A stretch of 64,000 nt of DNA from Boesenbergia rotunda (lineage: Eukaryota > Streptophyta > Magnoliopsida > Zingiberales > Zingiberaceae), in NCBI GenBank assembly GCA_024364735.1, contig JAGFNQ010001125.1, positions 789,749 through 853,748 on the forward strand, given 5' to 3'. Position numbers and translations under genes: made by a program. Shown here piece by piece: positions 53,030-64,000 of the stretch. The stretch's first letter is position 1. Each line of letters starts with the position of its first letter. Under the pieces are notes generated by a model. That model was not told the DNA's origin. It saw only the letters and a program-made list of their open reading frames with translations, and searched no databases.

Positions 53030-56000
53030 TTCTCGCTGATGGACTCGCCAAGCTTCTTGCTTCTCTTCCAAGTGATCAAGTAACACAATGTTGCTTTAAA
53101 GATCACAGTTGCTTGCTCAAGATGATGGAACAACAGATCGCACAAGCACAATGTGGAGAACTTCGTTACTGAGACTTGTTTGCCACCCAGCGCTTAAGTC
53201 TCCTCCACTGATCCTAGGGCACAACCATCTCACTGCAGCCTCCAGCTGCTCACCTGCAACATCCAGCCTACCACTGAGCTCTCCTGGACTCCCTGAGCTT
53301 CCCTCAGACTAGCTCCAGTCAGCAGCTCCAGCAGCGCCAGCGCCCGTTGCAACCTGAGATGGAAAATGGACAAACCTGCTCCAAGGAAAGACTCCCATTC
53401 ACCCTCCTTGAGTGTTTGAATCCATTCCTGTCACCTGCAACTTAATCAGATCATTAGCACAGCAAATCATACAGAGAATCATGTATCAAAGATTAAGCGC
53501 AGAGAAATCAGATATGTTCAGACGTGATCAGAGCGTCTGACAGTGCATTTTGAATTAAAGTGATCAGTCACCGGACCGATCAGAGAGCCTCCTGATCGGT
53601 CACCAGACCGATCAGAGTGGGTTCAGACCGATCAGGCTCCATCCTGATCGGTCCCTAACGCTCAATTAGAAATCGTGATTTCTTCGGGACCGATCACCAG
53701 ACCGATCCCAGGTTGTGGATCGGTCACCAGTCCGATCCACCCCTTTGCAGGGTGATTTCTTAGCTTCGTAGTCCAACCCTCCTAATCGGTCACTAGACCG
53801 ATCAGGGCATTCTTAGACCGATCAGGCTCCATCCTGATCGGTCATAGTGAGGAACTCGCGACACTTGATCGTTCACCAGAACGATCCGAGCAGTGTTCCA
53901 GATCGGCCACCAGACAGATCAGGAGCCAAGCAGTAAGGGGAACCAAAACCCACTGTATGCTCCCTGATCAGTCACCAAACCGATCAGGAGTAGAGCAGTG
54001 AGCGAACTGCATGCTCCCTGATCGGTCACCAGATCGATCAGGAGCCAAGCAGCAGGTTCCCAACCTCACTGTGTGCTCCCTGATCGGTCACCAGTCCGAT
54101 CAGTCATCGCTGGATCGGTCACCAGACCGATCCACGAAGGAGCACCGTGCCAACTTCCCTGATCGGTCATCAGACCGATCCAGGGACTCCAACCTAGCCC
54201 TCCAAGCTAGGACCTGACCCTCCAAGCCAAGATTTCAGCCAACCTAGCCCTCCAAGCTAGGACCTGGCCCTCCAAGCCAGGATTTCATCCAACCTAGCCC
54301 TCCAAGCTAGGACCTGGCCCTCCAAGACGGGATTTCATCAACCTAGCCCTCCAAGCTAGGACCTGACCCTCGAAGCCAGGACTTTTTCACACCTAACCCT
54401 CTAGGTTAGGACTTTTCACACTTAGCCCTCCAAGCTAGGATTTTTCCACACCTAACCCTCCAGGTTAGGACTTTTCACACCAAGCCCTCCAAGCTAGGAT
54501 TTTCTCACACCTAACCCTCCAGGTTAGGACTTTTCACATCTAGCCCTCAAAGCTAGGATTTTTCCACACCTAACTCTCCAGGTTAGGACTTTTCAACACC
54601 GTGCCTAATCCCCGATCAGGACTTAATCATAATCATAATCATCAACCTAAACTAAAATCGGTATCAACACCAAAACAACAATCAGGGTCAGACTACATCA
54701 ACAGAAAACACAGCATACATGGTAAGAAAATTGTCGAAATATTTTAAAGTGCAGGGTATGAAGCAAAGAAAAATCCGCTGCTACAACTGTGAAGAAGAAG
54801 GGCACATCAAAGAAAATTGTCCCAAATTGAGGAACAATTGAAAAGGGGGAACAAAGGCAGAAGTCCACAACCTAAAGGCAACATGGGACGAGTCCTCATC
54901 GGAAGATTCAGATATCGAGGAACATGCCGGACTTGCACTGATGGCTTCACACTTGGAAAATGAAAGCATCAATGAAGGGGTAACCACGTCAAAAAGATAG
55001 CAGCGACGAAGGGGGAGCTTCTAGTTTCAGAAAGGATATGGTAAGTAAGGTATATCTTCTACCTCCTGATCAATTATATTTTGGTATTAAGTAAATGGAA
55101 AAATCTGTGTGTAAATTGAAAAATAAGAATGTTGAATTAAAAAGGAAATTATATTCTTCATGCCCATTAGAAATGTATGATAAATTAAGATTTGAAAATT
55201 AAAATTTAAAAATTCAAATTGAAAATTTGAAAAACAAACATTCATGTTCAAGTTGTTTTCAAAATTCAAAATTTAGATATTATGAAAAACTTAACTAGTA
55301 TTTTAAATTTTATAGGGGTCAAATTGTAAAAATTTCTAAATCATATATTCCATCTAAATTTATGATAAATCTTGTTGGCAAAAAATTATATTAGGTCCCA
55401 ATATCAGTCTTAAATTGTTAGATTTTTTTTGTAGAGGTTAATATTTTTTTTTGGTAATTAACCTTGTTGATTTTTTTTAAAGATATTACTTATAGAAAAA
55501 TTAGTTTAGGATTTTTCAATGATAGAAATTACTTTGTTTTATCTAAAGATTTTTTTTAAGAATTTTTAACAAATAAACAAATTATTATATTTTTTATTTG
55601 AAAATATATTTTTAAAATTTTAAAATATTTAAAAAATTAATTTCATCGAATTTAATTTTTTTAGGATTTGAAGATTATCTTCTAAGTCTTGAGAAAAATT
55701 TCAAAATTATTTAATGTCGAAATCAAAATTTAAAATTATTTTTCAAAATTATCATCATTGAATTCAAAATTGATTTTCAAAATGTTAGAAAATCATTTTT
55801 ACTTTGACAATTTTTTTGGAGACACTCTATGAAAATTCTAACTTACTTAAAAATTTGATAAATTTTCAAATAAAAAACATTTTTTAAAATTATTTTTTTA
55901 AAATTAGGTTTTACATTTTAAAAGTTAATCTTTAAGTAAAATTTGAAAACTTAGATTTTTGAAAACTATTTATTGTATTAAAAATCTGTTCAAAAAGTTT

Positions 56001-56230
56001 CAAAAATTTTGGATGTTGGGTTATATTTTTATAATTTTTGTAAAGGTTAGTATTTCCCTTAACATTTTTAAGTTTTTGATGTGGTTAAACAAGGAGAAAT
56101 AGGATTAAGTTAAGGATAGACTTAATTTCAACATTTTTTTTAGTACTTACATTGTCATTTATTCATTCCTTTTTTTTAATGCTTATTACCCTAACTTAAC
56201 TCGGATTGATGCACATCAAAAAGGAGAGAT

Positions 56231-56460
56231 TGTAAGTACCTCATGTTGGTTTTGATGTGATCAACAGAGTGAAGTTAGTGTTGATGCAGTCTGACCCTGA
56301 TTGTTGTTTTGGTGTTGACATCGATTTTAGTTTAGGTTGATGATTATGATTATGATTAAGTCCTAATCGGGGATTAGGCACGGAGTGATTGGAAAATCCT
56401 AGCTTGGAGGGCTAGGTGTTGAAAAGGTAAAGTCCTAATAGGGGATGATCGGAAGCTAGT
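56231..56460 (+). repeat. Junction of two LTR starts
   Basis: 56231-56278 is the start of an unassigned LTR (TGTAAGTACC) after a PPT. 56279-56455 is the start of a family E LTR (TGTTGATGCAGTC, then one tagcttggagggctagg unit). Both are truncated. The order suggests a family E insertion followed by deletion. Confidence 0.6.
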
Positions 56461-57264
56461 TCGGATGACTCGCGACCACTACAAGATGCTAAAGACGGCA
56501 AGTATCAAGGGGGAGATTCCCAACCAGGAATCAAAAGGTAAATTTACGATATTTGAAAATCTAATATTTACCTCAAAGAACGTAATTAATTTATACAAAA
56601 TAGTTAAGGTTAATATGTCAGAAAATTTAATTCCCAACCTTGTTGATTTTAAAAAACCTGAGTATTATTTCGATTATGATGTAACTTAGATCATTTTTTT
56701 TGCTGTTTGCTTTAATTGTGTGTTGTTTGTTTTATTTTTATTTTTTTTTACTTAAAATTAGGATTGGTTAGTTTAAGGACTAACCTGATTAATTGAAACT
56801 TAAACAACCTAGTATTAGGATAAGGTTTGATGATAGTACGTTAGGGAAGCTTGACTAAGGAATCAAGTAGGGTAAGGAGTACCTTATTTGGTCTTTTTAG
56901 TCCGGTGGAACTAGCCGAAGCTACCTCTCCGAATCCTAAGCTAGTTAGACCAGAGTGTCTCAAACAATGATTTGAAAATGATCTTTCTTTAAAAGGCTTT
57001 GTCTAGGAAAGGGTTGTTGATCCAATAAGGCTACGGCCAAAGAAGGCCTCTGTACCTCGCCAAGACCTGGAAGCCAATTATCGAAACTCACTTTTAAATT
57101 ATTATTTGTTAAACTCGAATCTAACACAAGCTTCAATTAAATCATAGTGTTAACTTCAAAGATAAAATTAATGCATCTCACAAAACAATTAAGGATATCC
57201 TGTTTTGTCACTTAGAAATGGGTGAGATGCTTAGGACCTAAAAGTTGAGTTCAACCCAACCAAC

Positions 57265-57600
57265 TAAATTAAATCTTAATTAAATCCATTAAATTCAATT
57301 AAATCTTAATTAAGTCAATTAAATTCAATTAAATCTTAATTAAATCAAATTAAATTCAATTAAATCTTAATTAAATCAAATTAAATTCAATTAAATCTTA
57401 ATTAAATCAATTAAATTCAATTAAATCTCAATTAAATAAATTAAATTCAATTAAATCTCAATTAAATCAAATTAAATTCAATTAAATCTCAATTAAATCA
57501 ATTAAATCTTAATTAAATCAATTAGATTCAATTAAATCTCAATTAAATTCAATTAAATCTTAATTAATTCAATTAAATTTAATTCAATCAAATTCAAAAT
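57265..57600 (+). repeat. AT-only minisatellite, about 30 bp
   Basis: Repeated aattaaattcaattaaatc followed by ttaattaaatc, with small length changes, about 10 units. It contains only A, T and one C per half-unit. Confidence 0.85.
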
Positions 57601-59941
57601 AATTCAATTAAATCAATTTCAAATTTCAGAATTTAAACTTTAATAAATACTTGTAAAATTCAAATCTAACTCAAATGAACAACTTTCAAAATTCAAATTT
57701 AAATTTCTAATTAATTGTAAAATCCTCAAAAATCATTCTAACTTTTCAAAACTACAATTTAATGTTTCAATTCATGGTACTTAAAATTGTTCACCTTAAG
57801 TTTCGTTTGCTTATCTACTTGAAATTGATTCCTTTTTGACATTATACAATGAAACTCTTTTTGAAAATCAATGTGTTGGTTAACAAGACTTGCAAAAATC
57901 ACCCCAAGCCTTGACATTTATACATTTTTCGGACTTGAGCATGTTTTCAAAGAGTTCTATTGTATTTACATCTCCTGCAATATTTTCAAAATTACTTTAA
58001 ACATAGAAGTCCCCTTTGTAGCTCTTTACTATTTTCAAAAAGAAAATTTAGTCTTCAAATCGAAGCAGTTTTCAAAAGTGTTTTAACTTTTTTGTGTGGA
58101 TTCTTTATGTTGAATCAAACCCTAAGACTTAGAGGAAGATTAACTTGTGGTCAACAAGCTTCCTAGGACTGTGTCAGATCTAGGGGGAGATCAAATTAGA
58201 AGAAGCTCAAAATACTATATTTCAAAATACCATTATCATTTTTTTCGGGGCTTACTCTTTAAAAATTCTCTTCATTCCAAATTGAATTTTCTAAAATCAT
58301 CTTCTTGAAAATTACCATACTGTTATTCAAAACTATTCTCTTGATTCTGATAAACCCTAAAGACACAAAGGAGGTCTACTTAATGATCTACAAGGACTCC
58401 TAGGAAGTGTCAAATTTAGGGAGAGTCTAAATCAAAAGAAAGTATTTCTAACAAGTATTCTCTTTGGCAATTATTAGATAATTCTTTTGATCCGAACTGA
58501 CCCCTAAGGACTCAGAGGAAGAATACTTGTGGTCAACAAGCTTCCAAGGACTATATCAAGTTTAGGGGGAGGTTAAATTAAAAGAATTATTAAACATTTC
58601 AAAATAATATGTTTTAATATACTAAGTTTTCAAAATTCTTTTGAAAATACAAGTAATTTACCTTTAAAAATATCATTATTTTTCAAAATATTTTTGTGGG
58701 TTAGTAAATCATTGTTGAAATACCTTTAGAAATAATATTTGCTTGAATCTTGAGAATTTCCAGGACACTTAGGAAAATGTCCTTGTAGTTAACAAGGGTT
58801 CCTAGGATTGTGTCATACTGGAAAAGAAACCTAGTCAAGTAAAATATTATATTTTCAAAATGCATAACATTTTTTTAAAGTACTTATATCTTCAAAAATG
58901 CATAACATTTTTTTTAAAAGGTACTAATACTTTTCTAAGGCAATAGTGTTCTAAGTGCGTGAACTTTCTAAAAGACTTGCCTACAAATAAAAATTTTTTT
59001 TTGCTTCTTGCTATGCATTCAAGAATTATGCTAAGTATTTTTATATTTTCAAATCTCATAAGCTCTGATTTTAAACTTCCTTCAAAATATATTTTTAAAA
59101 AGTTCTTTATTGATATATGGCCTAGGGGAGAGTAGAAAAAGTGAAAATTAAATTCTTCCTTAAACTTCTTCCCTTTTTCAAAGAAAATTTATTTTAGAAA
59201 TGGTCTAAAAACATAAGGAGAAGAATTTCACATTAAGGGGGAGAGAAAGGAAAGAAAGAAATTTTTTTAAAGTGCTTCAAAAGTTTTCTAAGTGTTTCAA
59301 ATTTTTTAAGTGCATGTCTTTTCCTAAGTAATTTTTTTTCTTAGTAAACAAAATTTGTCTGAGCAAAAACTTGTTGACAAATTTTGCCAAATATTTCTAA
59401 GTAAAGTTTTTGGTGAAAAACTGGTCTAGAAATTTATTAAAAAACTTGTTTTCCAAAATGCACAAAAGTGTTTCCAAACAAATATTTCTAAGTGTGCAAA
59501 ATTTTTGGTAAACAAATTTTTTTGGGAAATTTGCCTTCAAAATTTTGCCTAAGTAAAATTCTATTCGCAAAAGCCTTATAAGTAAAAGTTTTTTTTACAA
59601 AATTTAGATTTGCAAAAGTTCTCAAAATCTTACCTTGTTCACCTATGTTTTTGATACATGTCAAAGGGGGAGGAAAGGTCAAAGTTAAGTGTTTTAACAC
59701 AAGAACTCAAGGTTTTAGGGGGAGTATGAAAAATAAAGAATTTTTTCAACATCTATTCTGTTCATACTTTGAACTCAGGGTTTTAGGGGGAGTATGAAAA
59801 ATAAAGAATTTTTTTAACATCTATTCTGTTCATACTTCATTGTGGTTTTATCTTCTGTTATTAACTGTTATAAGTGTTTTTATCTTCTGTTATTAACTGC
59901 TATAAGTTTTTTTCTTAACTTTGAATTGTGTTGCCAAAATC
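57601..59941 (+). other. AT-rich interior without genes
   Basis: I see no coding sequence. The segments 58120-58200, 58370-58430, 58500-58570 and 58760-58810 repeat a ccctaaggact-agaggaa-aacaagcttcctaggac theme, a degenerate long repeat of about 150-250 bp. A 68-bp direct duplication (tcaaggttttagggggagtatgaaa...) lies around 59708-59835. Confidence 0.6.
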
Positions 59942-59955
59942 AAAAAGGGGGAGAT

Positions 59956-61400
59956 TGTTGGTGCAGGAAGCACCATATCGAACCTTGTTTTGATATTGGC
60001 AAAGGATTCAAAGTTAAGTGTTATTTGTGATCTAATGTGCTCATAAAGTGTGCAGGAAACAAAAGTCCTAGCGAAGGGCTGCTAGGCACCTGGCGAAGGA
60101 ATGCCAGGAAACAAAGTCCTAGCGAAGGGCTGCTAGGCACCTAGCGAAGGGCTGTCAGGAAACAAAGTCCTAGCGAAGGGCTGCTAGGCAACTAGCGAAG
60201 GGCTGCTAGTCACCAAGTCCTAGCGAAGGACTGCTAGGCAACTAGCGAAGGGCTGCTAGTCACCAAGACCTAGCGAAGGACTGCTAGGTGCCAAGCGAAG
60301 GATAGCTTGGGACTGAAGCCCTAACGAAGGAATGCTAGGCACCGGGCGAAGGACAGCTCGGCATCCAAGACCTGGCAAAGGACCGTCAGGCAAAAGTCCA
60401 ACCAGAGGAACGGTTGGCATCAGGTACATTCTCCCGAGAGGAGTAGGTGAGGACGCGTTCTCCGTCGAGGGAACAGTAGGCGTCGGTTCGACCTAGGGCT
60501 CCATTTTGGAGACCCAAAGTCAGAACCAAGACAGCTAAGGCTGTATAAACTAACCACTTAATGTCTTGTTGTGTTTTGGACTAACCCTGGATGCAAGACC
60601 GAAGGAACGAGTGTCTGCAGCTCAGAGAGTCTCAACGGAGTGAGGCAACAACTGACCAGGGCGCTCGGAGTGTCCCGGGCGCCCCCAAGGTGAACACAAA
60701 ACACACAAACAAGAAGCGCGCTTCGACAGTACAACCTGCGGGCGCCCCCGTGGTCCCGGGCGCCCCCGCTGCTCCCGGGCGCCCCCAGGGCTAGCTACCG
60801 AAGCACACCCTCGCGAAGCCAAGAAGATGGAGTTTTGACCCGGTCAATCCGGGCGCCCCGAACGCTCCGGGCGCCCCGGTCAAACCTAATCCCGAAGGTA
60901 AAGGGATCAGACACTGACCGAGACATTGACGGATCAACTGCCACGTGGGGGGGCGCCCCCGACGTCCCGGGCGCCCCCAGGCCCTATATAAAGGGCCCTC
61001 GACCCCAAGCTTCAACAACAACTTCCAATCAACGCTTCTACGCTCTTCTGCTCTCGCGCTTCGCCCTGGAATCCTTCCAACTCGAGCCGACGACGTCCCG
61101 CTGCTCCGAAAAAGTCGATCTACCTCGGACGTCGGTAAAAGAGCAATTTAAGTTTACTGTACTTAATTCTGTAATATTCTTTTTGTAAACTATTTGCGCA
61201 TCATATAGAATTGCCCAAAGTAAACGGTCAACGACCGTGGGCCTTGGAGTAGGAGTCGACACAAGCTCCGAACCAAGTAAAATCGAACGTGTCTTTGTGT
61301 GACTTTATTTTCTTAATTTCCGCTGCGTACTTGCTCTAAGTGTTTCCGAAAAATGATTTCCAATATTCACCCCCCCTCTATCGGTTTTCTCGATCCAACA
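59956..61400 (+). repeat. 3' LTR of A-like element (1445 bp)
   Basis: TGTTGG to CCAACA. Terminal hairpin GGTGC-AGGAA-GCACC (59960 on), hairpin array (60065-60395), GGGCGCCC cluster (60660-60980), G-box CACGTG (60942-60947), TATATAAA (60985-60992), ACGGTCAACGACCGT near 61222, C-rich end. The flanking bases are PPT on the left and a family E LTR on the right. Confidence 0.9.
60065..60395 (+). repeat. Hairpin minisatellite, gaagggct-loop type
   Basis: About 14 units. Stems differ but pair: CCTAGC/GCTAGG (60067-60086), CCTGGC/GCCAGG (60089-60108), ACTAGC/GCTAGT (60191-60210), CCAAGC/GCTTGG (60291-60310). The 8-base loop GAAGG-N3 is nearly constant. Confidence 0.92.
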
Positions 61401-63176
61401 GCCGGGTCCTGGTGAGTGAAGCCAAGTGATGGAAATCCCGGTGAGTGAAGTCGGGTCCTGGTGAGTGAAGCCAGGTGGTGGAAATCCCGGTGAGTGAAGT
61501 CGGGTCCTGGTGAGTGAAGCCAGGTGATGGAAATCCCGGTGAGTGAAACCGGGTCCTAGTGAGTGAAGCCAGGTGATGGAAATACCGGTGAGTGAAGCCG
61601 GGTCCTGGTGAGTGAAGTCAGGTGAGGGAAATCTCGGTGAGTGAAGCCGGGTCCTGGTGAGTGAAGCCAGGTGATTGAAATCCTAGTGAGTGAAGCTAGG
61701 TTGAAATCCTGGTGAGTGAAGCCAGGTCCCGGTGAGTGAAGCCGGGTGACCGAAACCCTGGTGAGTGAAGCCAGGTCATAGCTTGGAGGGCTAGGTTGAA
61801 GTCCCAGTGAGTGAAGCCGGGCATGGCACGAGTCAGAGAAGGGATGGAGGCTTGTTCTCGTGACTTAGAGTGCATTTGGGCTTGCCTGGATCGGTCTGGT
61901 GACCGATCATGGAAGTTGGCATGGTGCTCCTTCGTGGATCGGTTTGGTGACCGATCCAGCGATGACTAATCGGTCTGGCGACCGATCAGGGAGTATGCGT
62001 TTCACTCACTGCACAGCTGCTGATCGGTCTGGTGATCGATCAGGGAGAACACAGTGAGTTGAGTTCCCCCGCTGATCAGCTCCTGAACGGTCCGGTGACC
62101 GATCCAAGACCTAGGATCTGATGTCTACGATTAAAGTTTTCTCACTGGAAACAGCCTGATTGGTCTGGTGACCGATCAGGCTGGAGCCTGATTGGTCTGG
62201 TGACCGATCAGGCTGGAGCCTGATTGGTCTGGGGACCAATCAGGAGTGTGCAGAAGACTTCTGGATCGGTCTGGTGACCGACCAGGGTCCTTCCTGTCGG
62301 TCTGGTGACCGATTAGGCACAGAACTTTAATTCAAATACGCTGTCAGAAGCTCTGATCGCGTCTGTTTTCACTGCCAATTCTCTGCTACTTGCTGATTTC
62401 ATTTGATATCGATTTGCTAAGCTTCTGTTGAAGTGTGCAGGTGACATAGGAGGATTCAAATACTCAAGGAGGGTCAATGGAGGATTTTCCATGGAGCAGG
62501 TTTGGATCTATTGTGTTTTCAGGTCTCAACGGCGTCTGGCGCAACTAGCAACTGACAAAGGCGCGGCTGGCAACTGACGGAGGCTCAGCTGGAGGAGTGT
62601 CCAGTGGATTGAGTGCTCAAAGAGGTCAGTGGGTCAGGGTGTGGGTCAGTGGTGCTGATGGAGCAGGCGACGTTGAGCAGGAGCTTAAGAGACGAAGCTG
62701 GAAGCAGAGGAGCTGAGGCGAACAAGACAGAAACTTGGGAAGTTTGGCTGGGCTGTGTTCGTGCTCTCTGTTACTTTGTGCTTGAGCGATCTTGTTGCAT
62801 TCCTGTGAGATCTTTGTGAGTGTTCCTTCTTGTGTGATCTCTTGTACTCATGTTTAACCATCCGTGAGATCTGTGGAGAGGTTTCTCCACCGAGAAGGAG
62901 GCTCTATCTTATCCGGTGTTCACCGGGGCTTGATCTGCCGACGATCTAGGGATCGCCCACCTTACGGGCACGCTAAGGAGTAGGGGCAAGTTATCCCCGA
63001 ACCTTGTACATCGCTGTGTTGTCTGGTTTGCTGTGTTTGTTTTGATTTCTGTTTGTTATTTCTGTTTCTGCATTTGCTTCCGCTGCCTAACTCTGAAGTG
63101 CAGAAAGATTTTAAAAGCTTCAAGCTTAAGTGTCTGGCTATATTCACCCCCCTTTCTAGCCATCCGAGTTCTAACA
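61401..63176 (+). repeat. Truncated family E LTR, plus strand
   Basis: Its start is lost at the LTR end at 61400. It contains the gtgagtgaagccgggtcctg minisatellite (61401-61830), ten or more GATCGGTC hairpins (61885-62320), the gagaggtttctccaccgagaagg block near 62877 and the ATTCACCCC end, finishing TTCTAACA. No PBS follows. Confidence 0.85.
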
Positions 63177-63185
63177 GTTAGGCTC

Positions 63186-64000
63186 TGTTAGTTTTTAATC
63201 CCGGTGTCTAAGTCTGCAGTAGCTTAAGAGCGTAGAAAGTTGAGCGGAAGATGCAGTGGTCGAGAAAGATGACACGGAAAGGGAGCCGACGGGTTTGGTG
63301 CATCCGAGGGACGCCGAGGTCTGCGGAAGAGTATGCCGGTGGAGCGAGAAGGACGCGTGCGATGTCCGAGAGACGAGAAGCCGAGAGGAAGTTCGCTCGA
63401 GGAGAAGGCCGGAGGAGGGTTCGGGTGAGCCCAACTCTGGAAGGCTCGAAAATCACCCATGAAGACCCGTTGGAGACTGGTCAACAAGTTGTTGATCAAA
63501 AGTCACTCGGGCGCTCGAGAATAAGGGCGCCCCTATGCACTCGGGTGCCCCTATTCCCAGGCGCCCCAGTGCATACAGGCGCCCCAGAGCTAAATTCTAT
63601 CTGCTAGTTTGCTATTTGTGAACGTTACACTTCGGATAACACTCAAGCCACGTGTCAGGCACACTCAAGCACTTAGGCACCCCTATAGTTTCACGTCAGT
63701 ATTTAGATAGAATTGACCGGGGCTATAAATAGACCCCGAAAGCTCAGTTCCATTCACTCATTCACAGCAAACGAATTCTTTCTTGTTCATTATTTTTCGG
63801 AGTTTTTCCACGTGTAAAAACCTTCTCTACTCGAAGGAGTTTATTTAAGAGAATCGAGCTAAATTCTGTCTTAGATTAGCAACTTCCCGGTTACAAACCA
63901 AGTAAAATCCGATTCCTCTTTTTTTCAGTATTGCTTATTTTTGATGTTATTTATTATTATTTGACCTAAGTAACATATTTGTTTGAGATAAATAAAAGAT
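63186..64000 (+). repeat. Start of another LTR, running out of the window
   Basis: It begins TGTTAG. It has GGCGCC sites (63510-63590), a G-box CACGTG (63649-63654) and TATAAAT (63724-63730), followed by a leader. Its end and any PBS lie outside. The order of elements matches the other LTR promoters in the window. Confidence 0.6.

Larger units (their letters stand above)
51120..54713 (-). mobile_element. Solo LTR of family E, minus strand, TSD gaaaa
   Basis: Ends TGTTGG/TCAACA on the plus strand, flanked by exact gaaaa copies (51115-51119 and 54714-54718). After removing the inner insertion it is about 2155 bp. It contains GATCGGTC hairpins (53560-54185) and ccctccaagctagg minisatellite units (54190-54600). 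Confidence 0.92.
50975..56230 (+). pseudogene. Copia Gag remnant, split by family E solo LTRs
   Basis: The coding parts are 50975-51119 and 54719-55300. The first ends in LFSTLELYESKYVGKSK, parallel to the LFSELELHEQTN of elements A and B. The second starts AYMVRKLSKYFKVQG and has a CCHC zinc knuckle CYNCEEEGHIKENC (about 54780-54820), then an acidic tail and a helical Lys/Asn stretch. The two halves join exactly when the solo LTR and one target copy are removed. AT-rich DNA without genes fills 55300-56214, and a PPT-like aaaaaggagagat ends it at 56230. No pol is visible. Confidence 0.75.
56461..61400 (+). mobile_element. 3' half of an A-like copia element
   Basis: The section 56758-57090 is homologous to 6596-6880 of element A. 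It ends with a PPT (59942-59955) and a 3' LTR. A short frame at 56465-56689 (MTRDHYKMLKTASIKGEI...) has no known relative. No pol and no accessory ORF are visible here, and 57600-59940 is AT-rich with many poly-T tracts. Confidence 0.7.

Noticed and set aside
60065..60395. CRISPR array
   Set aside because: Units are 20-50 bp with no constant repeat/unique spacer alternation, and the sequence is a plant LTR.
60480..60500. tRNA gene B-box (ggttcgacc) in LTRs
   Set aside because: The match to GTTCGANNC is incomplete, no A-box or cloverleaf arms surround it, and it recurs only as part of the conserved LTR block.

Overview
This window is repeat-dominated plant nuclear DNA. I see no host gene, rRNA or tRNA gene. 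The protein-coding traces I recognise come from LTR retrotransposons: Ty1/copia Gag, protease, integrase, reverse transcriptase (RT) and RNase H, and Ty3/gypsy Gag and Pol. Primer binding sites (PBS) match plant initiator-Met and Asp tRNAs. The dense nesting, solo LTRs and GC-rich LTR promoters suit a large angiosperm genome. My impression is a monocot, possibly Zingiberales, but that is family resemblance and not shown by the sequence.

Layout. 1-770: AT-rich start, then an 82-bp tandem array. 780-3295: decayed minus-strand Ty3/gypsy element (protease, Gag, PBS, LTR part). 3296-11612: copia element A with both LTRs, a broken Gag and an accessory ORF, but no pol. 11613-17481: inverted or truncated LTRs and a minus-strand zinc-knuckle fragment. 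17482-20528: element B, a second copy of the A family, cut off inside Gag. 20529-35620: an Athila-like element with 2.45-kb LTRs and no pol. Its 5' LTR carries a 2.6-kb insertion (20665-23301, TSD catat) and its interior carries a solo LTR (28905-31175, TSD gaaat). 35621-38060: tandem arrays and a minus-strand gypsy relic. 38542-42111: a plus-strand gypsy element (Tat-like) truncated inside integrase. 42112-50974: a nearly full copia element (C) split by a solo LTR. 50975-56230: another copia Gag remnant split by two solo LTRs of the same family, one inside the other. 56231-61400: the 3' half and 3' LTR of an A-like element. 61401-64000: two further LTR pieces.

The elements show how parasitic repeats depend on each other. 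Elements A and B and the Athila-like element lack pol, so if they ever moved they needed enzymes supplied in trans. The most distinctive signal is structural. Several LTR families carry minisatellites whose units are short inverted repeats. The stems change from unit to unit in a base-paired, compensatory way, while the loop stays nearly constant. A separate 20-bp hairpin dispersed in one family (E) shows the same compensatory changes. A six-unit, 27-residue protein repeat in the Athila-like element is the other item I cannot assign to a known family. Family names (E, A/B/C) and element boundaries are my own, made by eye; no alignment or database search was run.
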